A stretch of DNA of 64,000 nt from Mycobacterium intracellulare ATCC 13950 (lineage in GTDB: Bacteria; Actinomycetota; Actinomycetes; Mycobacteriales; Mycobacteriaceae). The stretch is from the NCBI RefSeq assembly GCF_000277125.1, contig NC_016946.1, positions 1,550,001-1,614,000 of the forward strand, in the 5' to 3' direction. Position numbers and translations under genes: made by a program. The notes under the pieces are model-generated. The model was not told where the DNA came from. It made no database searches and saw only the letters and a program-made list of their open reading frames with translations. Below, one piece after another: positions 35,327 to 44,907 of the stretch (position 1 is the stretch's first letter; every line of letters starts with the position of its first letter).

Positions 35327-37243
35327 TCATGCGCGGGTCATGGCGTAGTAGGCGCCGCGCCGGGCCAGCAGCTCGGCGTGGTTGCCTTGTTCGACGATCC
35401 GGCCCCCCTCGATCACCAGGATCCGATCGGCGTCGCGGATCGTCGAAAGACGATGCGCGATAATGAAACTCGTCCGATCCCGGCGCAGATCGCACATGGC
35501 GCGCTGGATAAGGGCCTCGGTGCGGGTATCGACCGAGCTGGTCGCCTCATCCAGGATCAGCAGCTGCGGGCGGGCAAGGAACGCGCGCGCGATGGTGATC
35601 AGTTGCTTTTCGCCGGCGCTGATGTTGGCGCCGTCGCCGCTGACCCGGGTTTGGTAGCCGTCCGGCAGCGACCGCACGAACGGGTCGACGTGGGCTGCCT
35701 CGGCTGCCGCCACCACCTCGCCGTCGCCGGCCTCGGGGCGCCCGTAGGCGATGTTCTGCGCGATCGTCCCGTCAAAGAGCCAGGTGTCCTGCAGCACCAT
35801 GCCGATCCGCGACCGCAGCGAATGCCGGTCCAACGTGGCGATGTCCACCCCGTCGAGGAGGATCTGGCCGGAATCGACCTCATAGAACCGCATCAACAGG
35901 TTCACCAGCGTGGTCTTGCCCGCCCCGGTCGGTCCCACGATCGCCACCGTGCTACCCGGTTCGGCAACCAGCGACAGGTCGTCGATCACCGGGACGCCCG
36001 GCCGGTAGGCGAAGCTGACATGCGCGAATTCCACGCGGCCGGTCCAGCGTGGGGCGCCATCGGCAGGCGGGGGCGCCGCGGGCTGGGGATCCGGGGATTC
36101 TTCCGGTTCGTCGAGCAGGGCGAAGACGCGTTCGGCGCTGGCCACCCCCGACTGCAGGGTGTTGTACATCCCGGCCAGTTGGCTCAGGGGCGAATTGAAT
36201 TGCCGCACATACTGAATGAACGCCTGGATGTCGCCCAGGGTGATGTGCCCGGTGGCCACCCGCAGGCCACCCACCACGGCGACGGCCACGTAGCCGACGT
36301 TGCCGATGAACGTGGTCGCGGGTGCCACCAGCCCGGAGAAGAACTGGGCGCCGAAACTGGACCGGTAGACGTCGCCGTTGAGGGCCCGAAACTGCTCGCG
36401 GGCCGCGGCCTGGTGGCCGAACGTCTTGACCACCGTGAATCCGCTGTAGGTCTCCTCGATGTGGGCGTTGAGGCGCCCGATGCTCGCCCATTGGGCGAGG
36501 AACAGCCGCTGGGAACGCCGCGCGATCGCCCGTGTCGCCAGCAGCGACAGCGGCACCGTCAGCACGGTGATCCCCACCAGCAGCGGCGAAATGGACAGCA
36601 TCATCGCCAACACCGCCACCACTGTCAGGACCGAAGTCAGCAGCTGGCTGATCGTCATCGACAGGGACGACTGGACGTTGTCGATGTCGTTGGTGACCCG
36701 GCTGAGCAGCTCGCCGCGCTGGCGCCCGTCGAAGTACGACAACGGCAACCGGTGGATCTTGTCCTCGACGTCGGAACGCAGCGCCACCATGGTGCGCTGC
36801 ACGGTGAGGTTGAGCAGCCGGGCCTGCGCCCAAATCAGCACCGAGGAAACGAGATAGAGGGCCAGCGCCAGCGTCAGTGTCCGCGCGACCGCCCCGAAAT
36901 CCACGCCGTGGCCCGGCACCACGTTCATTCCGGACAGCAGATCGGCGAAGGTGTTCTCGCCCCGGCCGCGAGCGGCCGAGACGGCCTGTGCCTTGCTGAT
37001 GCCGGCGGGAAGCTGCCGCCCGATGACGCCGTTGAACAACAGATCGGTGGCATGGCCGAGGATCCGCGGGACGATCACGCCGATCACCGTGCCCGCGAGG
37101 CCCAGCGTGATCACCGCGATGCTCAGTCTGCGTTGCGGCGCAAGTCGTTTCACCAACCGGGCGGCCGAACCCCAGAAATCGCGGGATCGCCCGGCCGGCG
37201 GCGGGGCCACGCCCCGGGTCGCGGTGCTGGTCGACGAGGTCAT
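35327..37243 (-). CDS. ABC exporter half-transporter (Rv1272c-like)
   Basis: A 638-residue fused membrane-ATPase protein. The six-helix exporter domain covers about 30-340 and the ATPase 370-630. Walker A is GPTGAGKTT and Walker [13 protein letters not shown], with H-loop IAHRLST, all normal. The ABC signature is the variant ISAGEKQ. The start overlaps the partner's stop by four bases, so they form a heterodimer. The substrate is not readable; lipids or drugs are usual. Confidence 0.9.
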   Translation of the reverse strand: MTSSTSTATRGVAPPPAGRSRDFWGSAARLVKRLAPQRRLSIAVITLGLAGTVIGVIVPRILGHATDLLFNGVIGRQLPAGISKAQAVSAARGRGENTFADLLSGMNVVPGHGVDFGAVARTLTLALALYLVSSVLIWAQARLLNLTVQRTMVALRSDVEDKIHRLPLSYFDGRQRGELLSRVTNDIDNVQSSLSMTISQLLTSVLTVVAVLAMMLSISPLLVGITVLTVPLSLLATRAIARRSQRLFLAQWASIGRLNAHIEETYSGFTVVKTFGHQAAAREQFRALNGDVYRSSFGAQFFSGLVAPATTFIGNVGYVAVAVVGGLRVATGHITLGDIQAFIQYVRQFNSPLSQLAGMYNTLQSGVASAERVFALLDEPEESPDPQPAAPPPADGAPRWTGRVEFAHVSFAYRPGVPVIDDLSLVAEPGSTVAIVGPTGAGKTTLVNLLMRFYEVDSGQILLDGVDIATLDRHSLRSRIGMVLQDTWLFDGTIAQNIAYGRPEAGDGEVVAAAEAAHVDPFVRSLPDGYQTRVSGDGANISAGEKQLITIARAFLARPQLLILDEATSSVDTRTEALIQRAMCDLRRDRTSFIIAHRLSTIRDADRILVIEGGRIVEQGNHAELLARRGAYYAMTRA

Positions 37244-39006
37244 TGCGCGCCCCCGACGTGGCCTGACGGCAAGGCGCCCACGGCTTGTGAGTCGGCGAAT
37301 TCCGCGTAGGTGGCGCTGTCGGCGAGCAGCGACTCATGCGTGCCGGCGCCGACCAGCCTTCCGCCGTCGATGACGATCACCTGGTCGGCCTGGGCGGCGG
37401 TCGAAACCCGTTGGGTGACAACGATGACGGTGGCTTCCTTCGATATCTGCTTGAGGGCGGCGCGCACCCGCGCGTCGGTGTGCACGTCGAGGGCGCCGAA
37501 GGAGTCGTCGAACAGATAGACGGCGGGGCGGCGGATGACCGCCCGGGCGATGGCGAGTCGTTGCCGCTGCCCGCCGGAAAAGTTGATGCCGCCCTGGGCC
37601 ACCCGCATCTGCAGCCCGTCTGGGTGCGCGCGCACGAACCCGTCGGCGTCGGCCACCCGCAACGCTTCCCACATCTCGTCGCCGGTGATGTCGTGCCCCG
37701 GGGCGGCGCCGTAACGCAGGTTGTCGGCGATCGTTCCGGAAAAGAGGTAGCCGCGCTGGGGGACCAGACCGATCGCCGACCACAGCAGCTCGGTGTGGTA
37801 ATCGCGGACGTCGATGTCGTCGACCAGGACGGTTCCGCCGGTCACGTCGTAGAGCCGGCACATCAAGGAGATCAGTGTCGACTTTCCCGATCCCGTGCTG
37901 CCGACGATCGCGGTGGTGGTCCCGGGCCGGGCGATGAACGAAATGTCTTGTAGCACTGGGCGATCGGCGCCGGGATAGGTGAATGTTGCGCCGTCCAGGC
38001 GGACCACACCGGTGATTTTGCCCGGGGGAGACGCCGGGCCGGGCGGGTCGGTGACGGCGGGACGGGTGGTGAGCACCTCGGTGATCCGTTCGGCGCACAC
38101 CGACGCCCGCGGCAACACCACCAGCGTCATCGTCGCCATCAGCACGGCCATCAGGATCTGCGTGAAGTACGCCAGGAAGGCGGTCAACGAGCCGACCTGC
38201 ATCTGGCCGCGATCGATGCGCTGCCCCCCGAACCAGATCAGCGCGACGCTGGACACGTTGATGGTCAGCGTGGTCACCGGCAGCATCAGCGCCTGCCAGT
38301 TGCCCGCGGTCAATGCGGTGTTCGACAGCGCGGCGTTGGCGCGCGCGAAGCGGTCGCGCTCGAAACCTTCCCGGGCGAACGCGCGGACCACCCGCACGCC
38401 GGCCAGCTGGTCGCGCATCACGCGGTTGATGCCGTCGATCAGGCCCTGCATCCTGCGGAACAGCGGCAGCATGTGCGACATCACCCAGTAGTTGGCCACC
38501 GCCATGACCGGCACGCTGACCAGCAACAGCCACGTCAGCGCCGCCTCCTGGCGCAGGGCCATGACGATTCCGCCGAGGCACATGATCGGGGCGGTCACCA
38601 GCACGGTGGCCGTGATCTGGACCAGGTACTGGATTTGCCGCACGTCGTTGGTGCTGCGCGTCAGCAAGGTCGGCGCGCCGAATCGGGCGCTCTCGCGCTC
38701 GGAAAAGGTGAGGACGTGTTCGAACACCGCCGCGCGCAGGTCGCGGCCGAAGCCCATCCCGGTCCGGGAGCCGAAATAGACCGCGCCGACCGAGCACAAC
38801 ACCTGCAAGCCGGTGGCCCCGAGCATCACGATGCCCAGCCGGACGATCGCGGCGGTGTCGCCCTTGGCGACGCCCTCGTCGATGATGGCCGCGTTGACGG
38901 TCGGCAGGTACAGCGACGCGAGGTTGCTGATCAGCTGCAGCACCATCAGCATTGCGACCAGCCGGCGGTACGGCTGGATGTACTGGCGCAGCAGTGCCAG
39001 GAGCAT
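37240..39006 (-). CDS. ABC exporter half-transporter (Rv1273c-like)
   Basis: A 588-residue partner of the preceding transporter. Membrane helices occupy about 15-310 and the ATPase about 335-580. Walker A is GSTGSGKST and the signature FSGGQRQRL is canonical. Walker B reads [12 protein letters not shown], with Asp in place of the catalytic Glu, and the H-loop His is replaced by Gln (VTQRVST). These changes mark a degenerate ATP site as in other heterodimeric exporters. The ATG at 39006 gives the family start ([14 protein letters not shown]). Confidence 0.9.
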   Translation of the reverse strand: MLLALLRQYIQPYRRLVAMLMVLQLISNLASLYLPTVNAAIIDEGVAKGDTAAIVRLGIVMLGATGLQVLCSVGAVYFGSRTGMGFGRDLRAAVFEHVLTFSERESARFGAPTLLTRSTNDVRQIQYLVQITATVLVTAPIMCLGGIVMALRQEAALTWLLLVSVPVMAVANYWVMSHMLPLFRRMQGLIDGINRVMRDQLAGVRVVRAFAREGFERDRFARANAALSNTALTAGNWQALMLPVTTLTINVSSVALIWFGGQRIDRGQMQVGSLTAFLAYFTQILMAVLMATMTLVVLPRASVCAERITEVLTTRPAVTDPPGPASPPGKITGVVRLDGATFTYPGADRPVLQDISFIARPGTTTAIVGSTGSGKSTLISLMCRLYDVTGGTVLVDDIDVRDYHTELLWSAIGLVPQRGYLFSGTIADNLRYGAAPGHDITGDEMWEALRVADADGFVRAHPDGLQMRVAQGGINFSGGQRQRLAIARAVIRRPAVYLFDDSFGALDVHTDARVRAALKQISKEATVIVVTQRVSTAAQADQVIVIDGGRLVGAGTHESLLADSATYAEFADSQAVGALPSGHVGGAQ

Positions 39007-39187
39007 GGGGTAACTGTCGCACACCGGCGGCCCGGGCGTCCCCGCCAACCGGCGACGGTCAACGCGCGCACGGCACTCGCCGGCGACATTGAAATACCTG
39101 CTCAGGCGCGTCGGTGGTTGACCCGCTGGGCTGCCGCTACAGTGCATCGTGTGGACGAGCAGCGGGCGGAACGGAAGCAGGGTAGCG

Positions 39188-39745
39188 GTGCGGCGTAGCG
39201 CGAGGGCGCTGGCTCTTGTGGCGTCAGCATTGACGATCCTGATTCCCGCCGTTGCCGCCTGCTCCGATTCCGGCGGCAACAAACCCGGGGCGACGGCGTC
39301 TTCGACGCCGCAGAAGGGGCAAGGCAACCACGGGCCGATGTTCCCGCAGTGCGGCGGCATCAGCGACCAGACGGTGGCCGAGCTGACCCGGGTGACAGGG
39401 TTGATCAACACCGCCCGCAACTCCGTCGGCTGCCAATGGCTCGCCGGGGGCGGCATCCTCGGGCCGCACTTCTCCTTCTCCTGGTATCGCGGCAGCCCGA
39501 TCGGACGCGAACGCAAGACCGAGGAGCTCTCACGTGCCAGCGTCGACGACATCAACATCAACGGCCACGGCGGTTTCATCGCCGTCGGCAACGAGCCCAA
39601 CCTGGGTGACTCGCTGTGCGAAGTAGGCATTCAGTTTCAGGACGACTTCATCGAGTGGTCGATCAGTTTCAGTCAGAAGCCGTTCCCGCCGCCGTGCGAT
39701 ATCGCGAAAGAGCTGGCTCGTCAGTCGATTGCGAACTCGAAATGA
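39188..39745 (+). CDS. lprB: Lipoprotein LprB
   Basis: A 185-residue lipoprotein of the DUF3558 family. The signal peptide ends at AVAAC, lipidated on Cys25. The mature part contains FPQCGGISDQTVAELTRVTG and SVGCQWLAGG, giving paired Cys. The GTG at 39188 gives the same length as M. tuberculosis LprB (Rv1274). Function unknown. Its stop overlaps the lprC ATG. It is divergent from the ABC exporter genes. Confidence 0.93.
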   Translation: MRRSARALALVASALTILIPAVAACSDSGGNKPGATASSTPQKGQGNHGPMFPQCGGISDQTVAELTRVTGLINTARNSVGCQWLAGGGILGPHFSFSWYRGSPIGRERKTEELSRASVDDININGHGGFIAVGNEPNLGDSLCEVGIQFQDDFIEWSISFSQKPFPPPCDIAKELARQSIANSK

Positions 39746-40284
39746 GGGCCCCGATGCGCGCTGCCGCCGTGGTTTTGCTGGCCGCGCTGCTGGTGCTGAC
39801 CGGCTGCTCCAGGTCGATCGGCGGCAACGCGGTCAAGGCGGGCGGCAACGTGCCCCGCAACAACAACTCCCAGCAGCAGTACCCGAACCTGCTCAAGGAA
39901 TGTGAGGTGTTGACCAGCGACATCCTGGCCAAGACCGTGGGGGCCGACCCGCTCGACATTCAGAGCACGTTCGTCGGCGCGATCTGCCGGTGGCAGGCGG
40001 CCAACCCGGCCGGCCTGATCGACATCACCCGGTTCTGGTTCGAGCAGGGCAGCCTGAGCAACGAGCGCAAGGTCGCGGAGTTCTTGAAGTACAAGATCGA
40101 GTCGCGGCCCATCGCCGGGATCGACTCGATCGTGATGCGTCCCGACGACGCCAACGGCGCGTGCGGCGTGGCCAGCGACGCGGCCGGGGTGGTCGGTTGG
40201 TGGGTCAACCCGCAGGCGCCGGGAATCGATGCGTGCGGGCAGGCCATCAAGCTGATGGAACTGACGCTGGCCACCAACTCCTAG
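39742..40284 (+). CDS. lprC: Lipoprotein LprC
   Basis: A 180-residue DUF3558-type lipoprotein. The lipobox VLTGC gives lipidation at Cys22. The mature part includes NNNSQQQYPNLLKECEVLT and GADPLDIQSTFVGAICRWQA, very close to M. tuberculosis LprC (Rv1275). The ATG at 39742 overlaps the lprB stop (ATGA); ATG 39754 is an alternative. Function unknown; probably on the outer face of the cell membrane. Confidence 0.93.
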   Translation: MRAPMRAAAVVLLAALLVLTGCSRSIGGNAVKAGGNVPRNNNSQQQYPNLLKECEVLTSDILAKTVGADPLDIQSTFVGAICRWQAANPAGLIDITRFWFEQGSLSNERKVAEFLKYKIESRPIAGIDSIVMRPDDANGACGVASDAAGVVGWWVNPQAPGIDACGQAIKLMELTLATNS

Positions 40285-40302
40285 CCGGAGGTTGCGCCAC
40301 CA

Positions 40303-40365
40303 CGCCGAACGTCGACTTGTTGTCGTCGATTTCGCGTTTTGAGCCCAACAAGTCGACGTTCGGCG
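40303..40365. repeat. Perfect 20-bp inverted repeat between lprC and sixA-like gene
   Basis: The arms at 40303-40322 and 40346-40365 are exact reverse complements; each reads inward as CGCCGAACGTCGACTTGTTG. The loop is 23 nt. It lies 18 bp after lprC and 12 bp before the end of the convergent gene. It may be a two-way terminator, but arms this long and perfect also suggest a dispersed palindromic element. Confidence 0.85.
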
Positions 40366-40376
40366 AAGCGGTGTGC

Positions 40377-40880
40377 TCAGCGCGGAACGACGAAGTCGAT
40401 CAGCGACGCACCCCCGAGTTCCAGTTCCTTCCACGCGCACGGCACCGCGAGGACCGCGATCGCCGACGTCGGGAACTTGGCCGAAATGCGTTCGGCCGCA
40501 GCGGCGTCGGTGCCGCCGGCGCGGCCCAGCCCCAGCGCAAGCGCCGACATCGTCGGCTCGTGTCCGATGACGAGCAGCGTGCCGATGCCGTCGTCCACCG
40601 TGTTGATCTCGTCGATCAGCGTGCCCGGGGTGCTGGCGTAGAGGCGTTCGCTGTATCGCACCGGCGCAGCGATGCGGGTGTTCCGCAGTGTCTCGCGGGT
40701 CCTGGTCGCCGTGGAACACAGCACCCCGTCGACGGGGGGCACGTGGGCGCGCAGCCAGTCGCCGGCGAGCCCGGCTTGCCTGACGCCGCGGGGCGCCAAC
40801 GGCCGGTCGTGGTCGGCGACCCCGGCCGGGTAGTCGGACTTCGCATGCCGCATCAACAGCAGGGTGCGCTCGGCAGTCAC
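40377..40880 (-). CDS. SixA-like phosphohistidine phosphatase (Rv1276c-like)
   Basis: A 167-residue histidine-phosphatase-superfamily protein. The phosphoacceptor motif LLLMRHAKSD has His12, and the second catalytic His lies in VIGHEPTMS. The length and RHAKSD motif match the SixA subfamily, which removes phosphate from phosphohistidine domains. GTG 40880 is the start. It is divergent from the nuclease pair. Confidence 0.9.
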   Translation of the reverse strand: MTAERTLLLMRHAKSDYPAGVADHDRPLAPRGVRQAGLAGDWLRAHVPPVDGVLCSTATRTRETLRNTRIAAPVRYSERLYASTPGTLIDEINTVDDGIGTLLVIGHEPTMSALALGLGRAGGTDAAAAERISAKFPTSAIAVLAVPCAWKELELGGASLIDFVVPR

Positions 40881-41042
40881 GAAGGATCAGATTAACCAGT
40901 GTGGCACCCGGCCGGCCACGCCCGCTGCGCCGGAATTTGCGCAGTGCCAAGACCTGCCGATCGAGGTCCCGCGTCTTGTCGGTGCGCAGACCTAAACTCG
41001 CGATGCCCCGGTAAACACGCAGTTCGAAAGGGGGTCGCCCGC

Positions 41043-42194
41043 ATGCGATTCCTGCACACCGCCGACTGGCAACTGGGCATGACCCGGCACTTCCTCGCCG
41101 GCGACGCCCAGCCACGCTACTCGGCGGCCCGCCGCGACGCGGTTGCCGGTCTGGGGGCGCTCGCCGCGGAGGTGGGCGCCGAGTTCGTCGTCGTGTCGGG
41201 CGACGTCTTCGAGCACAACCAGCTCCCACCGACGGTCATCGGACAGTCCCTGGAAGCCATGCGCGCCATCGGAATTCCGGTGTATCTGCTTCCGGGCAAC
41301 CACGACCCCCTGGACGCCTCCTCGGTGTACACCAGCGCGCTGTTCGCCGCCGAGCGCCCCGACAACGTCGTCGTGCTCGACCGTGCCGGCGTGCATCAGG
41401 TGCGCCCCGGCCTGGAGATCGTCGCCGCGCCGTGGCGGTCGAAGGTGCCGACCACCGACCTGGTCGCCGACGTCCTCGACGGCCTGCCCGCGGCCGCGGG
41501 CACCCGAATCCTCGTCGCGCACGGCGGGGTCGACGTCCTGGACCCCGACAAGGACAAGCCCTCGCTGATCCGGCTCGCCACGCTCGACGACGCGCTGTCC
41601 CGCGGCGCGGTGCACTATGTGGCGCTGGGGGACAAGCACTCTCTGACCCAGGTCGGCGACAGCGGCCGGGTCTGGTATTCCGGATCGCCGGAAGTCACCA
41701 ACTTCGATGACGTGGAATCCGACCCGGGCCACGTCCTGGTCGTGGACGTCGACGAAACCGACCCGCGGGGCGCGGTCTCGGTGACCGCACGAGACGTCGG
41801 ACGCTGGCGCTTCGTCACGCTGCACCGGCAGGTCGACACGAGCCGCGACATCGCCGACCTCGACGTGAACCTGGACCTGATGACCGACAAGGACCGAACC
41901 GTGGTGCGCCTGGCGCTCACCGGCTCGTTGACGGTCACCGACCGCGCCGCCCTGGACGCCTGCCTGGACAAATACGCGCGGTTGTTCGCCTGGCTGGGCC
42001 TGTGGGAACGGCACACCGACCTGGCGGTGATCCCCGCCGACGGCGAGTTCAGCGATCTCGGGATCGGGGGATTCGCCGCCGCGGCGGTCGAGGAACTGGT
42101 GGCGACGGCGCGCGAGGAGGATTCCGCCACCGCCGTCGACGCCCAGGCGGCGCTGGCGCTGCTGCTGCGCCTCGCCGATCGGGGCGCGGCGTGA
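41043..42194 (+). CDS. SbcD-like metallophosphoesterase exonuclease (Rv1277-like)
   Basis: A 383-residue calcineurin-type nuclease subunit. Metal-binding motifs are HTADWQLG, VVSGDVFEH, LLPGNHDPLD and VAHGGVD. It should pair with the ATPase encoded next, like SbcCD or Mre11-Rad50, and act on DNA ends or hairpins. The ATG at 41043 follows GAAAGGGGG. It overlaps the next gene by four bases (GTGA). Confidence 0.9.
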   Translation: MRFLHTADWQLGMTRHFLAGDAQPRYSAARRDAVAGLGALAAEVGAEFVVVSGDVFEHNQLPPTVIGQSLEAMRAIGIPVYLLPGNHDPLDASSVYTSALFAAERPDNVVVLDRAGVHQVRPGLEIVAAPWRSKVPTTDLVADVLDGLPAAAGTRILVAHGGVDVLDPDKDKPSLIRLATLDDALSRGAVHYVALGDKHSLTQVGDSGRVWYSGSPEVTNFDDVESDPGHVLVVDVDETDPRGAVSVTARDVGRWRFVTLHRQVDTSRDIADLDVNLDLMTDKDRTVVRLALTGSLTVTDRAALDACLDKYARLFAWLGLWERHTDLAVIPADGEFSDLGIGGFAAAAVEELVATAREEDSATAVDAQAALALLLRLADRGAA

Positions 42195-44812
42195 AGCTGC
42201 ACCGGTTGATCCTGACGAACTATCGCGGCATCTCGCACCGGGAGATCGAATTCCCCGACCACGGCGTCGTGGTGGTGTGCGGCGCCAACGAGATCGGCAA
42301 GTCGTCGATGATCGAGGCGCTGGACCTGCTCCTGGAGTCCCGGGATCGGTCGACGAAGAAGGAAGTCAAGCAGGTCAAACCCACCCACAGCGACGTGGGC
42401 TCCGAGGTCTCCGCCGAAATCAGTTGCGGCCCCTACCGTTTCGTCTATCGCAAGCGGTTTCACAAGAAGTGCGAGACGGAGCTGACGATCATCACGCCGT
42501 GCCGCGAACAGCTGACCGGCGACGAAGCCCACGAACGGGTGCGGGCGATGCTGGCCGAGACGGTGGACAGCGACCTCTGGCATGCCCAGCGTGTGCTGCA
42601 GTCGGCGTCGACCGCCGCGGTGGACCTGTCCGGGTGCGACGCGCTGTCACGCGCGCTCGATGTGGCCGCCGGTGACAGCGGCGGGCTCTGTGGCACCGAG
42701 CCGTTGCTGATCGAGCGGATCGACACCGAATACGCGCGGTACTTCACCCCGACCGGGCGTCCGACGGGGCAGTGGGCCGCCGCGATCGCCCGGCTCGCCG
42801 ATGCCGAGGCCGCGGTCGCCGAGTGCGCGGCCGCCGTCGCCGAGGTCGACGACCGGGTCGCTCGCCACGCCGTTTTGACCGAGCAGGTGGCCGACTTCTC
42901 CCAGCGGCGCATCGCCGCCGGCCCGCGCGTGACGGCCGCCCGGGAAGCCGCCGACCGGATCGCCGAGCTCACCGCGCAGCAGCGCGAAGCCCAATTGGTG
43001 GCCGCCGCCGCGGCGGCCACCAGCGCCGCGGCGACCGCCGCCCACACCGGCCGTTTACAGCTGCTCGCCGAAATCGACGCCCGCGCCGCCGCTGTCGCCG
43101 AAACGGAGGCCCAGGCGCACCAAGCCGCGTCCGCGCACGCGTCGGCCCGCGCCGAGGCCGAGGCGTGCGACGCCACGCTCCAGCGGGCCACGCAGGTCCT
43201 GGCCGACCTGCAGTGCCGGGTCGACGCCGCGCGCCGCCGCGTCGACCGGCTCGCCGACCTCGAGGAGGCCGACCGGTTGAGCACCCGGCTGGCCAAGGTC
43301 GACGCCATCGAGCGGGATCGTGAGCGAATCTGCGCCGAGCTCAGCACGATCGCCGTCACCGAGGAACTGCTGCGACGAATCGAGGACGCCTGCGCCGCGG
43401 TCGATCGCATCGGGGACCAGTTGGCGTCGACGTCGGCGGCGATCGAATTCACCGCCGCCGCGGACATTCACCTGGTGGTCGGCGGTGAGCGAATCTCGTT
43501 GTCGGCGGGGCAGAGCTGGTCGATCACCGCCGCCGGGTCCACCGTGGTCGAGGTGTCCGACGTCCTGACCGCCCGGGTCACCCCTGGCGCGACCACGCTG
43601 GATATCCACACGAAACATGCTGCGGCACAACAAGAAATGGCGGCGGCGCTGGCCGCCGCCGAGGTGGCCGATCTCGCCGCTGCGCGCTCGGCCGACCAGC
43701 GGCGCCGCGAGCTGGTGAGCGCCCGCGATCAGCTCGGCGCCACGCTGGCCGGTCTGTGCGGCGACGAGCAGATCGACGAGATGCGCTCGCGCCTGGCGCA
43801 GCTGCGGGCCCAGCACCCGGCCGAGCCGGCGCCCGGTGCCACGGACATCGGCGCCGCCCGCGCCGAACTCGACGCGGCCCAGCAGGGTCACGCGGCGGCG
43901 TCGACCGACTGCGAGGCTCACCGCCAGGCCGCCACCACCGCCGCCGCGGCGCTGGCCGAGTTATCCACCCGGGCAACCGTTCTGCAGAACACGTTGGAAG
44001 CCCAGCGGGCCGAGCTGCAGGCGACCGCGGGCCGACTGGCCGCCGAGCGCGCCTCGGTCAGCGACGAGGAACTCGCGGCGTCGGCGGACTCGGCGTTGCG
44101 GGCCGCGCAGGCCGCGGACCAACGAGTCGGCGAGCTCGCCGCCGCCTTGGCCGCCGCGTCCCCCGATGCCGTTGCCGCCGAATTGGCCGAGGCCACAAAG
44201 GAAGCCGAGTCGCTGCGGGAGCGCTACGAAGAAGCCGCCCGCGCGTTGCGTGAGATCACCATCGAACTCTCGGTGTTCGGCAGTGAGGGGCGCCAGGGCA
44301 AGCTGGACGCCGCGGAAACGGAGCGCGAGCACGCCGCCACGGAGCACAGTCAGATCGGCGCGCGGGCCCGGGCAGCGAAACTGCTGCGCTCGGTCATGAC
44401 GCGTCACCGCGACACCACGCGCAGACGCTACGTCGAGCCTTATCGCGCGGAGCTGCAGCGGCTCGGACGTCCCGTGTTCGGGCCGAGTTTCGAGGTCGAC
44501 ATCGACAGCGACCTGTGCATCCGTAGCCGCACGCTCAACGGCATCACGGTGCCCTATGAATCGTTGTCGGGCGGCGCCAAGGAGCAACTGGGCATCCTGG
44601 CCCGGCTGGCCGGTGCCGCCCTGGTCGCCAAGGAGGACGCCGTGCCGGTGGTCGTCGACGACGCCCTGGGCTTCACCGACCCCGACCGGCTGGCCAAAAT
44701 GGGTCAGTTGTTCGACAGCGTCGGCACTCACGGGCAGGTGATCGTGCTCACCTGCAGTCCCGACCGTTACGACGGTGTGCGGGGCGCGCATCGCATCGAC
44801 CTCACCGCCTGA
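42191..44812 (+). CDS. SbcC/Rad50-like ATPase (Rv1278-like)
   Basis: An 873-residue SMC-type ATPase. The N-terminal half-site has TNYRGI and Walker A GANEIGKSS near residues 33-41. A long Ala/Glu/Arg-rich coiled-coil covers about 190-770. The C-terminal half has the ABC signature LSGGAKEQL and Walker B PVVVDDALGFTD, followed by a D-loop-like stretch. No CxxC zinc hook is obvious in the centre. GTG 42191 overlaps the nuclease gene's stop. It should drive the partner nuclease in DNA-end processing. Confidence 0.9.
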   Translation: MKLHRLILTNYRGISHREIEFPDHGVVVVCGANEIGKSSMIEALDLLLESRDRSTKKEVKQVKPTHSDVGSEVSAEISCGPYRFVYRKRFHKKCETELTIITPCREQLTGDEAHERVRAMLAETVDSDLWHAQRVLQSASTAAVDLSGCDALSRALDVAAGDSGGLCGTEPLLIERIDTEYARYFTPTGRPTGQWAAAIARLADAEAAVAECAAAVAEVDDRVARHAVLTEQVADFSQRRIAAGPRVTAAREAADRIAELTAQQREAQLVAAAAAATSAAATAAHTGRLQLLAEIDARAAAVAETEAQAHQAASAHASARAEAEACDATLQRATQVLADLQCRVDAARRRVDRLADLEEADRLSTRLAKVDAIERDRERICAELSTIAVTEELLRRIEDACAAVDRIGDQLASTSAAIEFTAAADIHLVVGGERISLSAGQSWSITAAGSTVVEVSDVLTARVTPGATTLDIHTKHAAAQQEMAAALAAAEVADLAAARSADQRRRELVSARDQLGATLAGLCGDEQIDEMRSRLAQLRAQHPAEPAPGATDIGAARAELDAAQQGHAAASTDCEAHRQAATTAAAALAELSTRATVLQNTLEAQRAELQATAGRLAAERASVSDEELAASADSALRAAQAADQRVGELAAALAAASPDAVAAELAEATKEAESLRERYEEAARALREITIELSVFGSEGRQGKLDAAETEREHAATEHSQIGARARAAKLLRSVMTRHRDTTRRRYVEPYRAELQRLGRPVFGPSFEVDIDSDLCIRSRTLNGITVPYESLSGGAKEQLGILARLAGAALVAKEDAVPVVVDDALGFTDPDRLAKMGQLFDSVGTHGQVIVLTCSPDRYDGVRGAHRIDLTA

Positions 44813-44907
44813 GGGCCGCTGACCTCAGCCGATACCGCCGGGTGTGACGACTCGGCGCGTGCCGGGATGCGCTGCCTGCAGAATGGGGCCATGGCGGTCC
44901 GACACGA

